From: an uncultured Lachnospiraceae bacterium
Lineage (GTDB): Bacteria > Bacillota > Clostridia > Lachnospirales > Lachnospiraceae
Reading direction: 5' to 3'
DNA length: 64,000 nucleotides
NCBI GenBank assembly: GCA_910578845.1
Contig: CAJTSL010000017.1
Span: 12,090 to 76,089 of the forward strand
Positions 39,917-48,990 of the stretch are shown here, piece by piece. The notes below the pieces were generated by a model, which made no database searches, was not told the DNA's origin, and worked only from the letters and a program-made list of their open reading frames with translations. Position numbers and translations under genes: made by a program. How positions within the stretch are numbered: position 1 is the first letter of the stretch; each line of letters opens with the position of its first letter.

Positions 39917-39945
39917 CACCCTGTCAAATATGGCAGGGTGATTTG
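39917..39945 (+). terminator. Terminator after hpf
   Basis: CACCCTG pairs with CAGGGTG across a ten-base loop, followed by a T-rich stretch. Confidence 0.8.
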
Positions 39946-40075
39946 TTTCTATGGACAGTATCGCGCAGCGATGTTCGGAGCAATATTTCATAGGACGTAG
40001 ATGACATAGAATATTTTGCCAGGCGGTACTGGCTTATAGGAATAATCTGAGAGGTCGGAGTTAGGGAGGCTTTTT

Positions 40076-41971
40076 ATGGCGGTAATTCATATCATGGCTT
40101 TTTTTCTTTGCTTATTTTTCCTATCTTATTATTGGAAGGAGAGCTTAGTAGAAGTGATTCCGGTATTAGCGTGTATGCTGGTGCTGGCATTGTATGCGCT
40201 TGCCATGCTACGGCGCCTTTTTCTCTTAGACGGGATTGCCGTTATGATGATAGCTGGCTTTGCGCTTTTGTTCATAAGCTGGAAAAAGGAGAAAAGAGCC
40301 GACTTTGGGAAAGCATGCCTACATAACATCAGGCAGCCCTCGTTTGTAGCAGGGATGATGCTCCTATTCGTCGTTATTTTATGTACATCCCGGAAGGTGG
40401 TAACGTGGTGGGATGATATCAATTTCTGGGCGACGGATGTAAAGTCATTATACTATCTGGATGGCTTTGCCAATCAATATGGGAATGTCGCGCCGGAGTT
40501 CGGGGACTATCCGCCTGGGGCGCAGCTTATGAAGTGGTGGTTCCTGCATTTTGACCCGGATGTTTTTCAGGAGGGCCTTGCATTTGCAGGGTATTATACG
40601 ATGAATTTAGTGTTCATGCTGCCGCTCTTAAAACATGTAAAAGGCAAGAATGTATTCATATTATTTGGCATGGCGGCTGCGTTATGGTTTCTGCCGAGCA
40701 TTGCAGAGATTTATGGATATGACGGCTTTTGCGCTGATTTAACGATGGCCTGTATTTACGGCGGCTTCTTATTTGCGGTGACGGACAGGGAGGGTAAGGC
40801 AGAGAGCTTCTATTATGGCAGGCTGGCGCTTTATTTAAGCGTGCTTGTCCTGGTAAAATCCATAGGCTTTATCTGGGGATTCTTCGGTGTGGTTTTCATG
40901 TGCCTTTACCAAAATAAGGAACGGCGCAAGAAGTCTTTGTCCGTCTGTGTGCTGCCGCTTGTTACGGGCGCAAGCTGGATGCTTTTCTGCCTTGTGATGA
41001 GGCGTGTGACGAAGACGACTGCAACTGTCGTGAAGTATATGACAACGGACGAATATGGCATATCCGGTTATACACGGGATTATGCGAAAGCATTTATAGA
41101 AGCTTTTGTAAGTTCTCCGCTCCATAAAGAGAAGGGGCCTTTTGTCGATTTGACGCCACTTGGGTTTTATGTATGCATTTGTTTGCTGGTGGTTTTCTTC
41201 TACCACAGGAATATGATGCCGAGGAAAGAGGGAAGGCTTATATTGTGGTTTAGCGTGATCAGCGGTGCGCTCTTTTATGGGATCATTTTCATCGCGCATA
41301 TTACGATTTTTGCAATGGAGACACAGTATCTGGAAGCATCGGGCATGATTTCTTCCATAGAACGGTATGGGGCGCCTTTTACGATCGGTACGCTGCTGTT
41401 TCTGGCTAACATTTGGATGAAATATGGCGGCAGTGTCTTTGTACGGTTCCGCTCAGTTTTGGCACGAAAGTATGGGACAGCTTTGAGCATGATTCTTTTC
41501 GTTGCGTTGACGGCAGGATGGAGAAGCGGTTATTATGGCCTTATTGGATATCGGGCGGATGTGCCGTCCCATCTTGCACAAAGAAAAGAAATGATAGATG
41601 CGGACGCTGTTTCTTTTTTGCAGGCGCTTGACATGTCAGAGCTAGAAAAAAGCACAAGAATATGCTATATTCAAAGAGATGACGTACCGCGGTGGGTGAA
41701 GAACAGCTATACGAATCTGGAAGCTTCCCCGATATCGGTCATTTACAAAAGCGTTAATCTGGCGGATGCGCCGACAGACTGGATGGCACAAGAGATTAGG
41801 GATTCCCATGCTTCTTACCTGTATGTGGAAGATACCGACGCAGACGCTGCTGCGGTTTTTGCGCCGATGATGGGAGCCGGAGAGGGAGCTTTTTACTGCG
41901 GGGTAGTGTACCAAATTGAGGACGATGGGCAACAGATGCGGCTGATGTCCGTACCTGGCGCGACAGAATAA
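40076..41971 (+). CDS. Polytopic membrane protein, GT-C glycosyltransferase-like
   Basis: This 631-aa protein has about 11-13 hydrophobic spans. After the third span comes the extracytoplasmic loop WWDDINFWATDVKSLYYLDGF with paired acidic residues, then YPPGAQLMKWWF. This layout is like GT-C fold transferases that use lipid-linked sugars. The last 120 residues form a soluble outer domain (RADVPSHLAQRKEMIDADAVSFLQ). I cannot name the family further. The next gene, on the same strand, encodes a dolichyl-phosphate-sugar-type GT2/GtrA fusion that could make the lipid-linked donor. Together they suggest modification of a cell-surface glycan or protein. Confidence 0.75.
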   Translation: MAVIHIMAFFLCLFFLSYYWKESLVEVIPVLACMLVLALYALAMLRRLFLLDGIAVMMIAGFALLFISWKKEKRADFGKACLHNIRQPSFVAGMMLLFVVILCTSRKVVTWWDDINFWATDVKSLYYLDGFANQYGNVAPEFGDYPPGAQLMKWWFLHFDPDVFQEGLAFAGYYTMNLVFMLPLLKHVKGKNVFILFGMAAALWFLPSIAEIYGYDGFCADLTMACIYGGFLFAVTDREGKAESFYYGRLALYLSVLVLVKSIGFIWGFFGVVFMCLYQNKERRKKSLSVCVLPLVTGASWMLFCLVMRRVTKTTATVVKYMTTDEYGISGYTRDYAKAFIEAFVSSPLHKEKGPFVDLTPLGFYVCICLLVVFFYHRNMMPRKEGRLILWFSVISGALFYGIIFIAHITIFAMETQYLEASGMISSIERYGAPFTIGTLLFLANIWMKYGGSVFVRFRSVLARKYGTALSMILFVALTAGWRSGYYGLIGYRADVPSHLAQRKEMIDADAVSFLQALDMSELEKSTRICYIQRDDVPRWVKNSYTNLEASPISVIYKSVNLADAPTDWMAQEIRDSHASYLYVEDTDADAAAVFAPMMGAGEGAFYCGVVYQIEDDGQQMRLMSVPGATE

Positions 41972-41980
41972 GGCTTTCTA

Positions 41981-42052
41981 TCGGCAATTTGTGCCGACGC
42001 TGATAGCGTCTTGGCTCCAAAGTTCGCAAGCTGAGAGAAGGGTATGGTTATT
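41981..42052 (+). repeat. Dispersed palindromic repeat family 1, copy C
   Basis: TCGGCAATTTGTGCCGACGC, TGATAGCGTCTTGGCTCC, AAAGTTCGCAAGCTGAG, then GAGAAGGGTATGGTTATT, the complete form. It includes the CGCT-gat-AGCG core hairpin. A partner hairpin-like GGTTGGAAAATC...GATTTTATCAATC follows it, while in copies B and D the equivalent hairpin comes before. Confidence 0.85.
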
Positions 42053-42091
42053 AGGTTGGAAAATCAGCCTGGCGGGCAGATTTTATCAATC

Positions 42092-42155
42092 TTAGGCATT
42101 TGCCAAACTCCTATTTTTCAAAACTTAGTTTCGCAAACGCCTATTTATCAATCTC
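42092..42155 (-). repeat. Repeat family 2, copy 2
   Basis: On the plus strand, GCCAAACTCCTATTTTTCAA and AACTTAGTTTCGCAAACGCC match the reverse complement of the copy at 30731-30800. It follows repeat family 1 copy C directly. Confidence 0.8.
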
Positions 42156-42167
42156 AATGAAGGGAGC

Positions 42168-43265
42168 ATGGATATTAGTATGTCTTCTGATTATGAAATT
42201 CCGGTTATCATACCGGCTTACGAGCCAGATGAAAAACTGTTCTTGCTGTTACAGCAATTGCTAAAAGCTGGCATTAAGGAAATTATTATCGTGGATGACG
42301 GCAGTGGCAGCGCTTATGAAGCGCTGTTTAGGCGTATAAAGGAATTGGAGAACTGCACGCTATTGACCCATGCGGTTAATTTGGGGAAGGGAAGAGCGTT
42401 AAAGACGGCGTTTAATTATTGTCTGCTGCGCTTCCCGAACCTTCGAGGGTGTGTGACCGCGGATTCGGACGGACAACATACGCCGCAAGATATCCTTGCC
42501 TGTATACGGGAATTATCGGAGCATCCGGACGCGTTAGTGCTTGGGTGCCGGGATTTTGATGCGGCGGATGTGCCGGCGCGTTCTAGTTTTGGCAATAAGT
42601 GTACCAGGAAAGTATTCCGCTATCTGGTTGGCCTGTCAATTTCCGATACCCAGACAGGGTTGCGCGCCATTCCGGCTTCCTATATGGAAACACTGATGAA
42701 CGTAAAAGGAGAGCGTTTTGAATACGAGACGAACATGCTCATCGAGACGAAGGAGAAGGGCATTCCGATCATGGAAGTCCCGGTAGAGACAATTTATATA
42801 GAAGAAAATAAGACAAGCCATTTTAATCCGATTAAGGATTCTGTCCGTATCTATATGATTTTCGGGAAATTTTTATTTTCCTCGTTATCATCAAGCGTAT
42901 TGGATTTAGTCCTGTTTCATTTTTTCTGCGGGATTTTGCAGGCTGCGCCAGGCTTATTGGCCAATATGCCGTATATTTTCGGTGCCACAGCGTTTGCCAG
43001 GATTATCTCCGCAGTCTATAATTTTTCCATTAATTATAAGGTAGTATTTAAGAGCAGCGCCAATATTGCCGCAACGGCTTTCAAATATTGTATGCTGGCA
43101 ATTTGCCAGATGCTTTGCAGCGCCTTTTTGGTAAATACAATCTTTCATCTGATCGGCGGCTTTGAAGTGGCAGTAAAGGTGCCGGTTGATGTTTTCCTGT
43201 TTTTCTTAAGCTATGTTATCCAGAGAGAGTTTGTGTATCGGAAGAAGGACAGCGATGCGGGCTGA
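42168..43265 (+). CDS. GT2 glycosyltransferase fused to GtrA-like membrane domain
   Basis: Residues 1-225 of this 365-aa protein are a family-2 glycosyltransferase of the dolichyl-phosphate mannose synthase type (VIIPAYEPDEKL, IIIVDDGSGS, VTADSDGQHTPQD, SDTQTGLRAIP). Residues 235-365 hold about four membrane spans with SVLDLVLFHFF, ISAVYNFSINYKVVFK and SYVIQREFVYRK, the GtrA signature. Such fusions make a polyprenyl-phosphate sugar and help flip it across the membrane. The GT-C-like protein encoded upstream is a natural user of that sugar. The start at 42168 has GAAGGGA upstream; ATG 42180 is also possible. Confidence 0.92.
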   Translation: MDISMSSDYEIPVIIPAYEPDEKLFLLLQQLLKAGIKEIIIVDDGSGSAYEALFRRIKELENCTLLTHAVNLGKGRALKTAFNYCLLRFPNLRGCVTADSDGQHTPQDILACIRELSEHPDALVLGCRDFDAADVPARSSFGNKCTRKVFRYLVGLSISDTQTGLRAIPASYMETLMNVKGERFEYETNMLIETKEKGIPIMEVPVETIYIEENKTSHFNPIKDSVRIYMIFGKFLFSSLSSSVLDLVLFHFFCGILQAAPGLLANMPYIFGATAFARIISAVYNFSINYKVVFKSSANIAATAFKYCMLAICQMLCSAFLVNTIFHLIGGFEVAVKVPVDVFLFFLSYVIQREFVYRKKDSDAG

Positions 43266-43393
43266 TGTTTGACATAGCTGTCAGATTTTTCTCATATATA
43301 TTCCCGAGGGGCTGTTAGCCGGAGCGTAGCGTCCGCATATCTGTGAAGAAAGCGGTAGCCGCCTCGAAGCTGGCAGGAATGGGGGATTTCTAT

Positions 43394-44482
43394 ATGAAGA
43401 AAGTCAAGTGGGGCATCCGCGTAGAACTTGTTTTGTTGGCGGCATTAATCTGCGCCTGTTTAGGGAAGGCGCTCCGTAACGGTGAGAGGACGGACGGATC
43501 GCTTGTCTACCGTGAAGCGGATGAAAGCGGGGAAGCGGTTGAAGTATCGGTGGACGGGGATTTTATTAAATGGGTTGATTTCAATATCACCAGCGAAGCG
43601 CTCGGCAAAGCCTATGAACTGGATGTAGCCTCTTACCAGGAAGAGGTGCATGTGGACTGGATCGAGCTGCTTGCATATGTAGGCGCTAAGAATGGCGGCA
43701 AGTTTGGCAAGAATAGCGTGTCACAGATACAAGAGGCAGCAGAGCAGCTCCAAAGCGGTGAGGCCACAATCGAGAAGCTTACCAAAGATATGGAATATTA
43801 TGACTATTATTATGAGGCATACAGCGCAGTGCTTGGCGGCATGGTAGGAGAATTCTCCATGGAGGCAGACGGTGATACAGGCGAGAGCGAATGGAAAACG
43901 TATTACGGGCTGAAAGCATTTTCTCCGATTGCCAAAGGGTTTGAGTATAGCCATTATGATGATTTCGGCTCTTCGAGAAGCTATGGCTATGCAAGGCCGC
44001 ATCTGGGGCATGATATGATGGGGCAGATCGGCACGCCCATCATCGCCATCGAGTCAGGTTACGTGGAAGCGCTTGGATGGAACCAATACGGCGGCTGGCG
44101 CATCGGTATCCGTAGCTTCGATGGGAAAAGATATTATTACTATGCGCATATGCGGCAGAATTTCCCTTATAACAAGTCTCTGAAGGAAGGCAGTGTCGTG
44201 ACGGCAGGGGACGTCATTGGCTATATGGGGCATACGGGTTATAGTACGACGGAGAATGTGAACAATATCGAAGTCGTCCATCTCCATTGGGGATTACAGC
44301 TCATTTTCGATGAGTCGCAGAAAGAGGGCAACAATGAGATCTGGATAGACTGCTACGAACTGACCAAATTCCTCTATCGTAACCGCAGTGAAACGATTAA
44401 GGAGGAAGCGACAAAGGAGTGGCACCGTATCCATGAAATGAAAGACCCTGCGGTAGAGGCATTTCAAAAGAGCGCCCGTTAA
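43394..44482 (+). CDS. Membrane-anchored M23 (LytM-type) peptidase
   Basis: This 362-aa protein has an N-terminal membrane anchor (residues 8-26) and a helical region with EVHVDWIELLAYVGAKNGGKF, then the M23 domain. Zn ligands fit HLGHDMMG (His and Asp) and VVHLHWGLQL (HxH). The IGTPIIAIESGYVEALGWN and GDVIGYMGHTGYS strands are typical. It cleaves peptidoglycan cross-bridges or acts in envelope regulation. I start it at ATG 43394 (GGGGG site eight bases upstream); the GTG at 43343 adds a leader with no signal-peptide form. The last 40 residues are charged and helical. Confidence 0.9.
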   Translation: MKKVKWGIRVELVLLAALICACLGKALRNGERTDGSLVYREADESGEAVEVSVDGDFIKWVDFNITSEALGKAYELDVASYQEEVHVDWIELLAYVGAKNGGKFGKNSVSQIQEAAEQLQSGEATIEKLTKDMEYYDYYYEAYSAVLGGMVGEFSMEADGDTGESEWKTYYGLKAFSPIAKGFEYSHYDDFGSSRSYGYARPHLGHDMMGQIGTPIIAIESGYVEALGWNQYGGWRIGIRSFDGKRYYYYAHMRQNFPYNKSLKEGSVVTAGDVIGYMGHTGYSTTENVNNIEVVHLHWGLQLIFDESQKEGNNEIWIDCYELTKFLYRNRSETIKEEATKEWHRIHEMKDPAVEAFQKSAR

Positions 44483-44530
44483 GGACATTTTCCGGGGACT
44501 GCGGGAAGCGTTTTTCCCTTTTAAAAATGA

Positions 44531-44559
44531 TTGCAAAAACATACCCCCTATGATACAAT
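44531..44559 (+). promoter_or_regulatory. Promoter of the butyrate operon
   Basis: TTGCAA (44531-44536), 17-base spacer, TACAAT (44554-44559). The thiolase start is 87 bases downstream. Confidence 0.7.
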
Positions 44560-44570
44560 AGATGCAGCGG

Positions 44571-44598
44571 ACAATGATAAAAAAATAACAATCATTGT
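44571..44598 (+). promoter_or_regulatory. Dyad next to the butyrate-operon transcription start
   Basis: ACAATGAT at 44571 is followed after 12 bases by ATCATTGT, a perfect 8-bp dyad 12 bases after the -10 box. Its placement suits a repressor. It contains AATAACAA but is not a full Rex site (TTGTTA-N6-TAACAA). Confidence 0.55.
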
Positions 44599-44645
44599 AA
44601 ACCTTATAAAGAGGGATTTTTATAACAAAGATGGAGGAGACGGAT

Positions 44646-45836
44646 ATGGCAAAAAAAGTTGTTTTAGCAGGCGCGTGCCGTACAGCAATCGGCACAATGG
44701 GTGGCGCTTTAAGCACGACACCTGCACAGGTACTTGGTTCTATCGTTATTAAGGAAGCATTAAACAGAGCGGGCGTTCCCGCAGATGCTGTTGACCATGT
44801 ATATATGGGATGCGTTATTCAGGCGGGGTTAGGACAGAATGTGGCTCGCCAGGCATCTATTAAAGCAGGTTTACCGGTAACGACACCTGCTGTTACGGTG
44901 AATGTTGTATGCGGTTCCGGTCTGAATTGTGTGAATATGGCTGCACAGATGATTATGGCAGGAGATGCTGACATCGTCGTTGCAGGCGGTATGGAGAATA
45001 TGTCCATGGCTCCTTATGCAGCAATGCAGGGACGTTACGGATATAGAATGAACAATGCCACATTAGTGGATACCATGGTAAACGATGCATTGTGGGATGC
45101 TTTTAACAATTACCATATGGGTATCACGGCTGAAAATGTTGCAGAGAAATATGGCCTTACAAGAGAGCAGCTTGACGAATTCGCGGCATGGTCTCAGCAG
45201 AAATGTGAGAAAGCAAGAGCAGAGGGCAAATTCAAAGATGAGATCGTGCCTGTAGAAGTGAAGAAGAAAAAAGAAACCGTTATCGTGGATACGGACGAAG
45301 GCCCTCGCGCCGGCGTGACAGCAGAGAGCATTTCCAAATTACGTCCTGCTTTCAAACCTGACGGTGGTCTTGTTACGGCAGCAAATGCTTCTGGCATCAA
45401 TGACGGTGCAGCAGCAGTTGTTGTTATGAGCGAAGAAAAAGCAAAAGAATTAGGCGTAAAACCGATGGCAGCTTTTGTAGCAGGCGCACTTGGCGGCGTT
45501 GACCCGTCCATCATGGGCGTAGGCCCTGTTCCTGCAACAGAGAAAGCAATGGCAAAAGCAGGCATGAAGATTGATGATTTTGATTTAATCGAAGCAAACG
45601 AAGCATTTGCGGCACAGTCTCTTGCAGTACAGAAAGATTTAGGATTCAGCAACGACGTATTGAATGTAAACGGTGGCGCAATCGCTCTTGGACATCCTGT
45701 AGGAGCTTCCGGTTGCCGTATCCTTGTAACTTTGCTTCATGAGATGGCAAAACGCGATGCGAAGAAAGGCCTTGCGACCCTTTGTATCGGTGGCGGCATG
45801 GGATGTGCTACAATCGTTGAGAAATACGAAGGATAA
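44646..45836 (+). CDS. thlA: Acetyl-CoA C-acetyltransferase (thiolase)
   Basis: This 396-aa enzyme condenses two acetyl-CoA to acetoacetyl-CoA, the entry step to butyrate. The nucleophilic Cys is in VVCGSGLNCVNMAA (about residue 88), the His in ALGHPVGASG and the second Cys in CIGGGMGCA. GGAGG precedes the start at 44646. It is the first gene of the thl-crt-hbd-bcd-etfBA operon, the standard order in many butyrate-forming Lachnospiraceae. Confidence 0.96.
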   Translation: MAKKVVLAGACRTAIGTMGGALSTTPAQVLGSIVIKEALNRAGVPADAVDHVYMGCVIQAGLGQNVARQASIKAGLPVTTPAVTVNVVCGSGLNCVNMAAQMIMAGDADIVVAGGMENMSMAPYAAMQGRYGYRMNNATLVDTMVNDALWDAFNNYHMGITAENVAEKYGLTREQLDEFAAWSQQKCEKARAEGKFKDEIVPVEVKKKKETVIVDTDEGPRAGVTAESISKLRPAFKPDGGLVTAANASGINDGAAAVVVMSEEKAKELGVKPMAAFVAGALGGVDPSIMGVGPVPATEKAMAKAGMKIDDFDLIEANEAFAAQSLAVQKDLGFSNDVLNVNGGAIALGHPVGASGCRILVTLLHEMAKRDAKKGLATLCIGGGMGCATIVEKYEG

Positions 45837-45904
45837 GGTTCATATCTTTGCGGTAGCCAATGTCGTAGATAAAAGAAAGTATCATAAAATAAGGAGACAA
45901 AACA

Positions 45905-46690
45905 ATGGAATTTGTTTTATATGAAGTAAAGGGACAGGTTGGGACCATTACGATTAACCGTGAAAAAGCTTTGAATGCTTTGAATTCTACTGTTCTTGAC
46001 GAACTGAACGAGACGTTAGACAATGTAGATTTAGATAATGTAAGATGCTTAATCCTGACAGGAGCCGGACAGAAATCTTTCGTAGCAGGCGCAGATATCG
46101 GAGAAATGAGCACGCTGACCAAAGCGGAAGGCGAAGCGTTCGGTAAAAAAGGAAACGATGTATTCCGTAAACTGGAAACATTCCCTATCCCGGTCATTGC
46201 GGCAGTGAACGGTTTTGCGCTTGGTGGTGGCTGTGAGATTTCCATGAGCTGCGATATCAGGATTTGTTCCGAGAATGCAGTCTTTGGACAGCCGGAGGTA
46301 GGTCTTGGCATTACGCCTGGTTTTGGCGGCACACAGAGACTTGCCAGATTAGTTAGCCCTGGCATGGCAAAGCAGATGATTTATACGGCGAGAAACATCA
46401 AAGCTGACGAAGCGCTCAGGATTGGCCTTGTCAATGCCGTTTATCCGCAGGATGAATTGATGGCGGCAGCAGAGAAGATGGCAGCAGGCATTGCGAAGAA
46501 TGCGCCGATTGCCGTACGTAACTGCAAGAAAGCAATCAATGATGGCTTAGAAGTTGGTATGGACGAAGCGATTGTCATCGAAGAGAAACTGTTTGGCGAC
46601 TGCTTCGAGACAGAAGACCAGAAATATGGCATGGCATTTTTCTTAGACAAGAACAAAGAAAAAGTGAAAGAGCCGTTCCAGAATAAATAA
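45905..46690 (+). CDS. crt: 3-hydroxybutyryl-CoA dehydratase (crotonase)
   Basis: This 261-aa enoyl-CoA hydratase family protein has oxyanion-hole strands FVAGADIGEMS and NGFALGGGCEISMSCDIR, and catalytic Glu pairs near GQPEVGLGITPGFGGTQRLARL. It converts 3-hydroxybutyryl-CoA to crotonyl-CoA. The 68-base gap from the thiolase contains only the AAGGAG site. Two strong stem-loops separate it from hbd. Confidence 0.96.
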   Translation: MEFVLYEVKGQVGTITINREKALNALNSTVLDELNETLDNVDLDNVRCLILTGAGQKSFVAGADIGEMSTLTKAEGEAFGKKGNDVFRKLETFPIPVIAAVNGFALGGGCEISMSCDIRICSENAVFGQPEVGLGITPGFGGTQRLARLVSPGMAKQMIYTARNIKADEALRIGLVNAVYPQDELMAAAEKMAAGIAKNAPIAVRNCKKAINDGLEVGMDEAIVIEEKLFGDCFETEDQKYGMAFFLDKNKEKVKEPFQNK

Positions 46691-46711
46691 AAGGGCAAAA
46701 ATAGAGCAAAA

Positions 46712-46752
46712 AGAATTTCTAGGGCATCAGAGTACGATGCCCAAGAAATTCT
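46712..46752 (+). promoter_or_regulatory. Stem-loop 1 in the crt-hbd gap
   Basis: AGAATTTCT pairs with AGAAATTCT, and GGGCATC pairs with GATGCCC inside. No long T run follows, so it is more likely a processing or stability element than a full terminator. Confidence 0.7.
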
Positions 46753-46764
46753 ATGTTTTGCCCG

Positions 46765-46790
46765 GGAGAATCGCTTTTGGGCGATTCTCC
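46765..46790 (+). promoter_or_regulatory. Stem-loop 2 in the crt-hbd gap
   Basis: GGAGAATCGC pairs perfectly with GCGATTCTCC across a six-base loop TTTTGG. Confidence 0.75.
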
Positions 46791-46872
46791 TAAGGAATAT
46801 AGAACAGTAAAGATAAAGTAAAAAGTAAAATATAAAAGTAACAATATAAAATCAAAATAGGAGGTTTTCACC

Positions 46873-47712
46873 ATGAAAGTAGGTATTATCGGTGCAGGTA
46901 CAATGGGTTCGGGTATCGCGCAGGCTTTTGCACAGACAGAAGGATACGAGGTATGTCTATGCGATATTAACGAAGAATTTGCTGCAAACGGCAAGAACAA
47001 GATTGCCAAAGGTTTTGAGAAACGTATTGCAAAAGGCAAAATGTCACAGGAAGATGCTGACAAAGTTTTGGCGAAAATTACGACAGGCGTTAAGACAATC
47101 TGTACGGATTGTGATTTGATTGTAGAAGCAGCGCTTGAAGTAATGGATATTAAGAAACAGACGTTCAAAGAGTTACAGGATATTTGCAAGGCGGATTGTA
47201 TTTTTGCGACGAATACTTCTTCCCTTTCTATTACGGAAATAGGAGCAGGCATTGACAGACCCGTAATCGGCATGCATTTCTTTAATCCTGCGCCAGTTAT
47301 GAAGCTGGTTGAGATTATCCGTGGTGAGAACACAACTGATGAAGTGTTTAATAAAGTAAAAGCAATCGCAGAAGAAATCGGTAAGACACCTGTTGAAGTA
47401 AACGAAGCAGCAGGATTTGTTGTAAATAGAATCTTAATCCCGATGATCAATGAAGGTATCTGTGTATTGGAAGCAGGCGTTGCAAGCGTAGAAGATATCG
47501 ACGCGGCTATGAGACTGGGCGCAAATCATCCGATGGGACCGTTACAGCTTGGTGATTATGTTGGCCTGGATATCGTTCTTGCTATTATGGAAGTCATTTA
47601 CTCTGAGACAGGCGATCCGAAATATCGTCCCGCTCCGCTTCTTAGAAAGATGGTACGCGCAGGCAAGCTTGGCTGCAAGACTGGAAAAGGATTTTATGAC
47701 TATAGCAAATAA
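46873..47712 (+). CDS. hbd: 3-hydroxybutyryl-CoA dehydrogenase
   Basis: This 279-aa enzyme has NAD-binding GAGTMGSGIAQAFAQ, the catalytic His in GMHFFNPAPVMKLVEI, and the C-terminal GFVVNRILIPMINEGI. It reduces acetoacetyl-CoA to (S)-3-hydroxybutyryl-CoA. It has a GGAGG site and follows two stem-loops that may set its level apart from thl and crt. The next gene starts 22 bases on. Confidence 0.96.
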   Translation: MKVGIIGAGTMGSGIAQAFAQTEGYEVCLCDINEEFAANGKNKIAKGFEKRIAKGKMSQEDADKVLAKITTGVKTICTDCDLIVEAALEVMDIKKQTFKELQDICKADCIFATNTSSLSITEIGAGIDRPVIGMHFFNPAPVMKLVEIIRGENTTDEVFNKVKAIAEEIGKTPVEVNEAAGFVVNRILIPMINEGICVLEAGVASVEDIDAAMRLGANHPMGPLQLGDYVGLDIVLAIMEVIYSETGDPKYRPAPLLRKMVRAGKLGCKTGKGFYDYSK

Positions 47713-47733
47713 TTTATGGAGGAATAAAAAATC

Positions 47734-48900
47734 ATGGATTTTACTTTAAGCAAAGAGCATGAAATGGCGAGAACTCTTTTCAAAGAATTCGCTGAAAAAG
47801 AAGCAAAGCCTCTCGCACAGGAGATAGATGAGAACCATCGTTTCCCAAGAGAGACTGTTGATAAGATGGCAAAATTAGGTTTCCTTGGAATTCCTGTACC
47901 GAAGGAATATGGCGGACAGGGATGTGATCCTTTGACCTATACGATGTGTGTGGAAGAGCTTTCCAAAGTATGTGGTACGACAGGCGTTATCGTATCGGCA
48001 CATACATCCCTTTGCTGTGACCCAATCCAGACATACGGCACAGAGGAGCAGAAACAGAAATACCTGATTCCTTTGGCAAAAGGCGAGAAATTAGGCGCAT
48101 TCGGATTAACAGAGCCAGGCGCAGGTACCGATGCTCAGGGACAGCAGACAAAAGCAGTGCTTGATGGCGACGAGTGGGTATTGAACGGCTCTAAGTGCTT
48201 TATCACAAACGGTAAGGAAGCAGATGTGTATGTTATTTTTGCGATCACCGGAACCATTGAGAAACGTGGCAGAGTGAGCAAAGAGATTTCTGCTTTTATC
48301 GTAGAGAAAGGAACTCCTGGCTTTACGTTCGGAACGAAAGAGAATAAAATGGGTATCTGTGCTTCTTCTACATACGAGCTAATTTTTACAGATTGCCGTA
48401 TCCCGAAGGATAACTTATTAGGACAGAAAGGCAAAGGATTCAATATCGCTATGCATACATTGGATGGCGGACGTATTGGTATCGCTGCCCAGGCTCTTGG
48501 ACTTGCAGAGGGCGCATTAGAGACCACGATTAATTATGTAAAAGAAAGAAAGCAGTTCGGTAGGGCAATCGGCGCATTCCAGAACACACAGTTCCAGTTA
48601 GCGGATATGGCGACGAAAGTGAAAGCTGCACAGATGTTGGTATATAATGCAGCGATGAAGAAAGCGGAATACGCTAAGAATCCGAAGATTTCCTATTCTG
48701 TAGAAGCAGCAATGGCGAAACTGTATGCGGCAGAAGTTGCTATGGAAGTAACGACCAAGGCTGTACAGTTACACGGTGGTTACGGATACATCAAAGAATA
48801 CGATGTAGAGCGTATGATGCGTGATGCTAAGATTACGGAAATCTATGAAGGAACCAGTGAAGTTCAGCGTATGGTCATTTCCGGAAGTTTGTTGAAATAA
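47734..48900 (+). CDS. bcd: Butyryl-CoA dehydrogenase
   Basis: This 388-aa acyl-CoA dehydrogenase has FAD and substrate sites GAFGLTEPGAGTDA and FITNGKEADVYVIFA, and the catalytic Glu in EIYEGTSEVQRMV near residue 367, where short-chain members carry it. With EtfAB it reduces crotonyl-CoA to butyryl-CoA using NADH and, in clostridia, can pass electrons to ferredoxin at the same time. Followed by etfB and etfA, as expected for the bifurcating complex. Confidence 0.96.
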   Translation: MDFTLSKEHEMARTLFKEFAEKEAKPLAQEIDENHRFPRETVDKMAKLGFLGIPVPKEYGGQGCDPLTYTMCVEELSKVCGTTGVIVSAHTSLCCDPIQTYGTEEQKQKYLIPLAKGEKLGAFGLTEPGAGTDAQGQQTKAVLDGDEWVLNGSKCFITNGKEADVYVIFAITGTIEKRGRVSKEISAFIVEKGTPGFTFGTKENKMGICASSTYELIFTDCRIPKDNLLGQKGKGFNIAMHTLDGGRIGIAAQALGLAEGALETTINYVKERKQFGRAIGAFQNTQFQLADMATKVKAAQMLVYNAAMKKAEYAKNPKISYSVEAAMAKLYAAEVAMEVTTKAVQLHGGYGYIKEYDVERMMRDAKITEIYEGTSEVQRMVISGSLLK

Positions 48901-48990
48901 TTCGAAAAATGCGAAAATGCTCTGCATGATCGCTTTTAGGCCGGACGTGTGCTAAAACGCACAGTAATTAAGGAAAAGGAGATAAAGTCG

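Noticed and set aside
42044..42159. Short frame starting at the ATG in repeat copy C
   Set aside because: It reads through two repeats and ends just before the GT2/GtrA gene; no sign of a real product.
44502..44522. Terminator after the M23 peptidase gene
   Set aside because: GGGAA/TTCCC gives only a five-base stem, too weak to list as a feature.
46719..47450. 243-aa minus-strand open frame opposite hbd
   Set aside because: Low-complexity Ser/Ile/Phe-rich shadow of hbd without a start signal.
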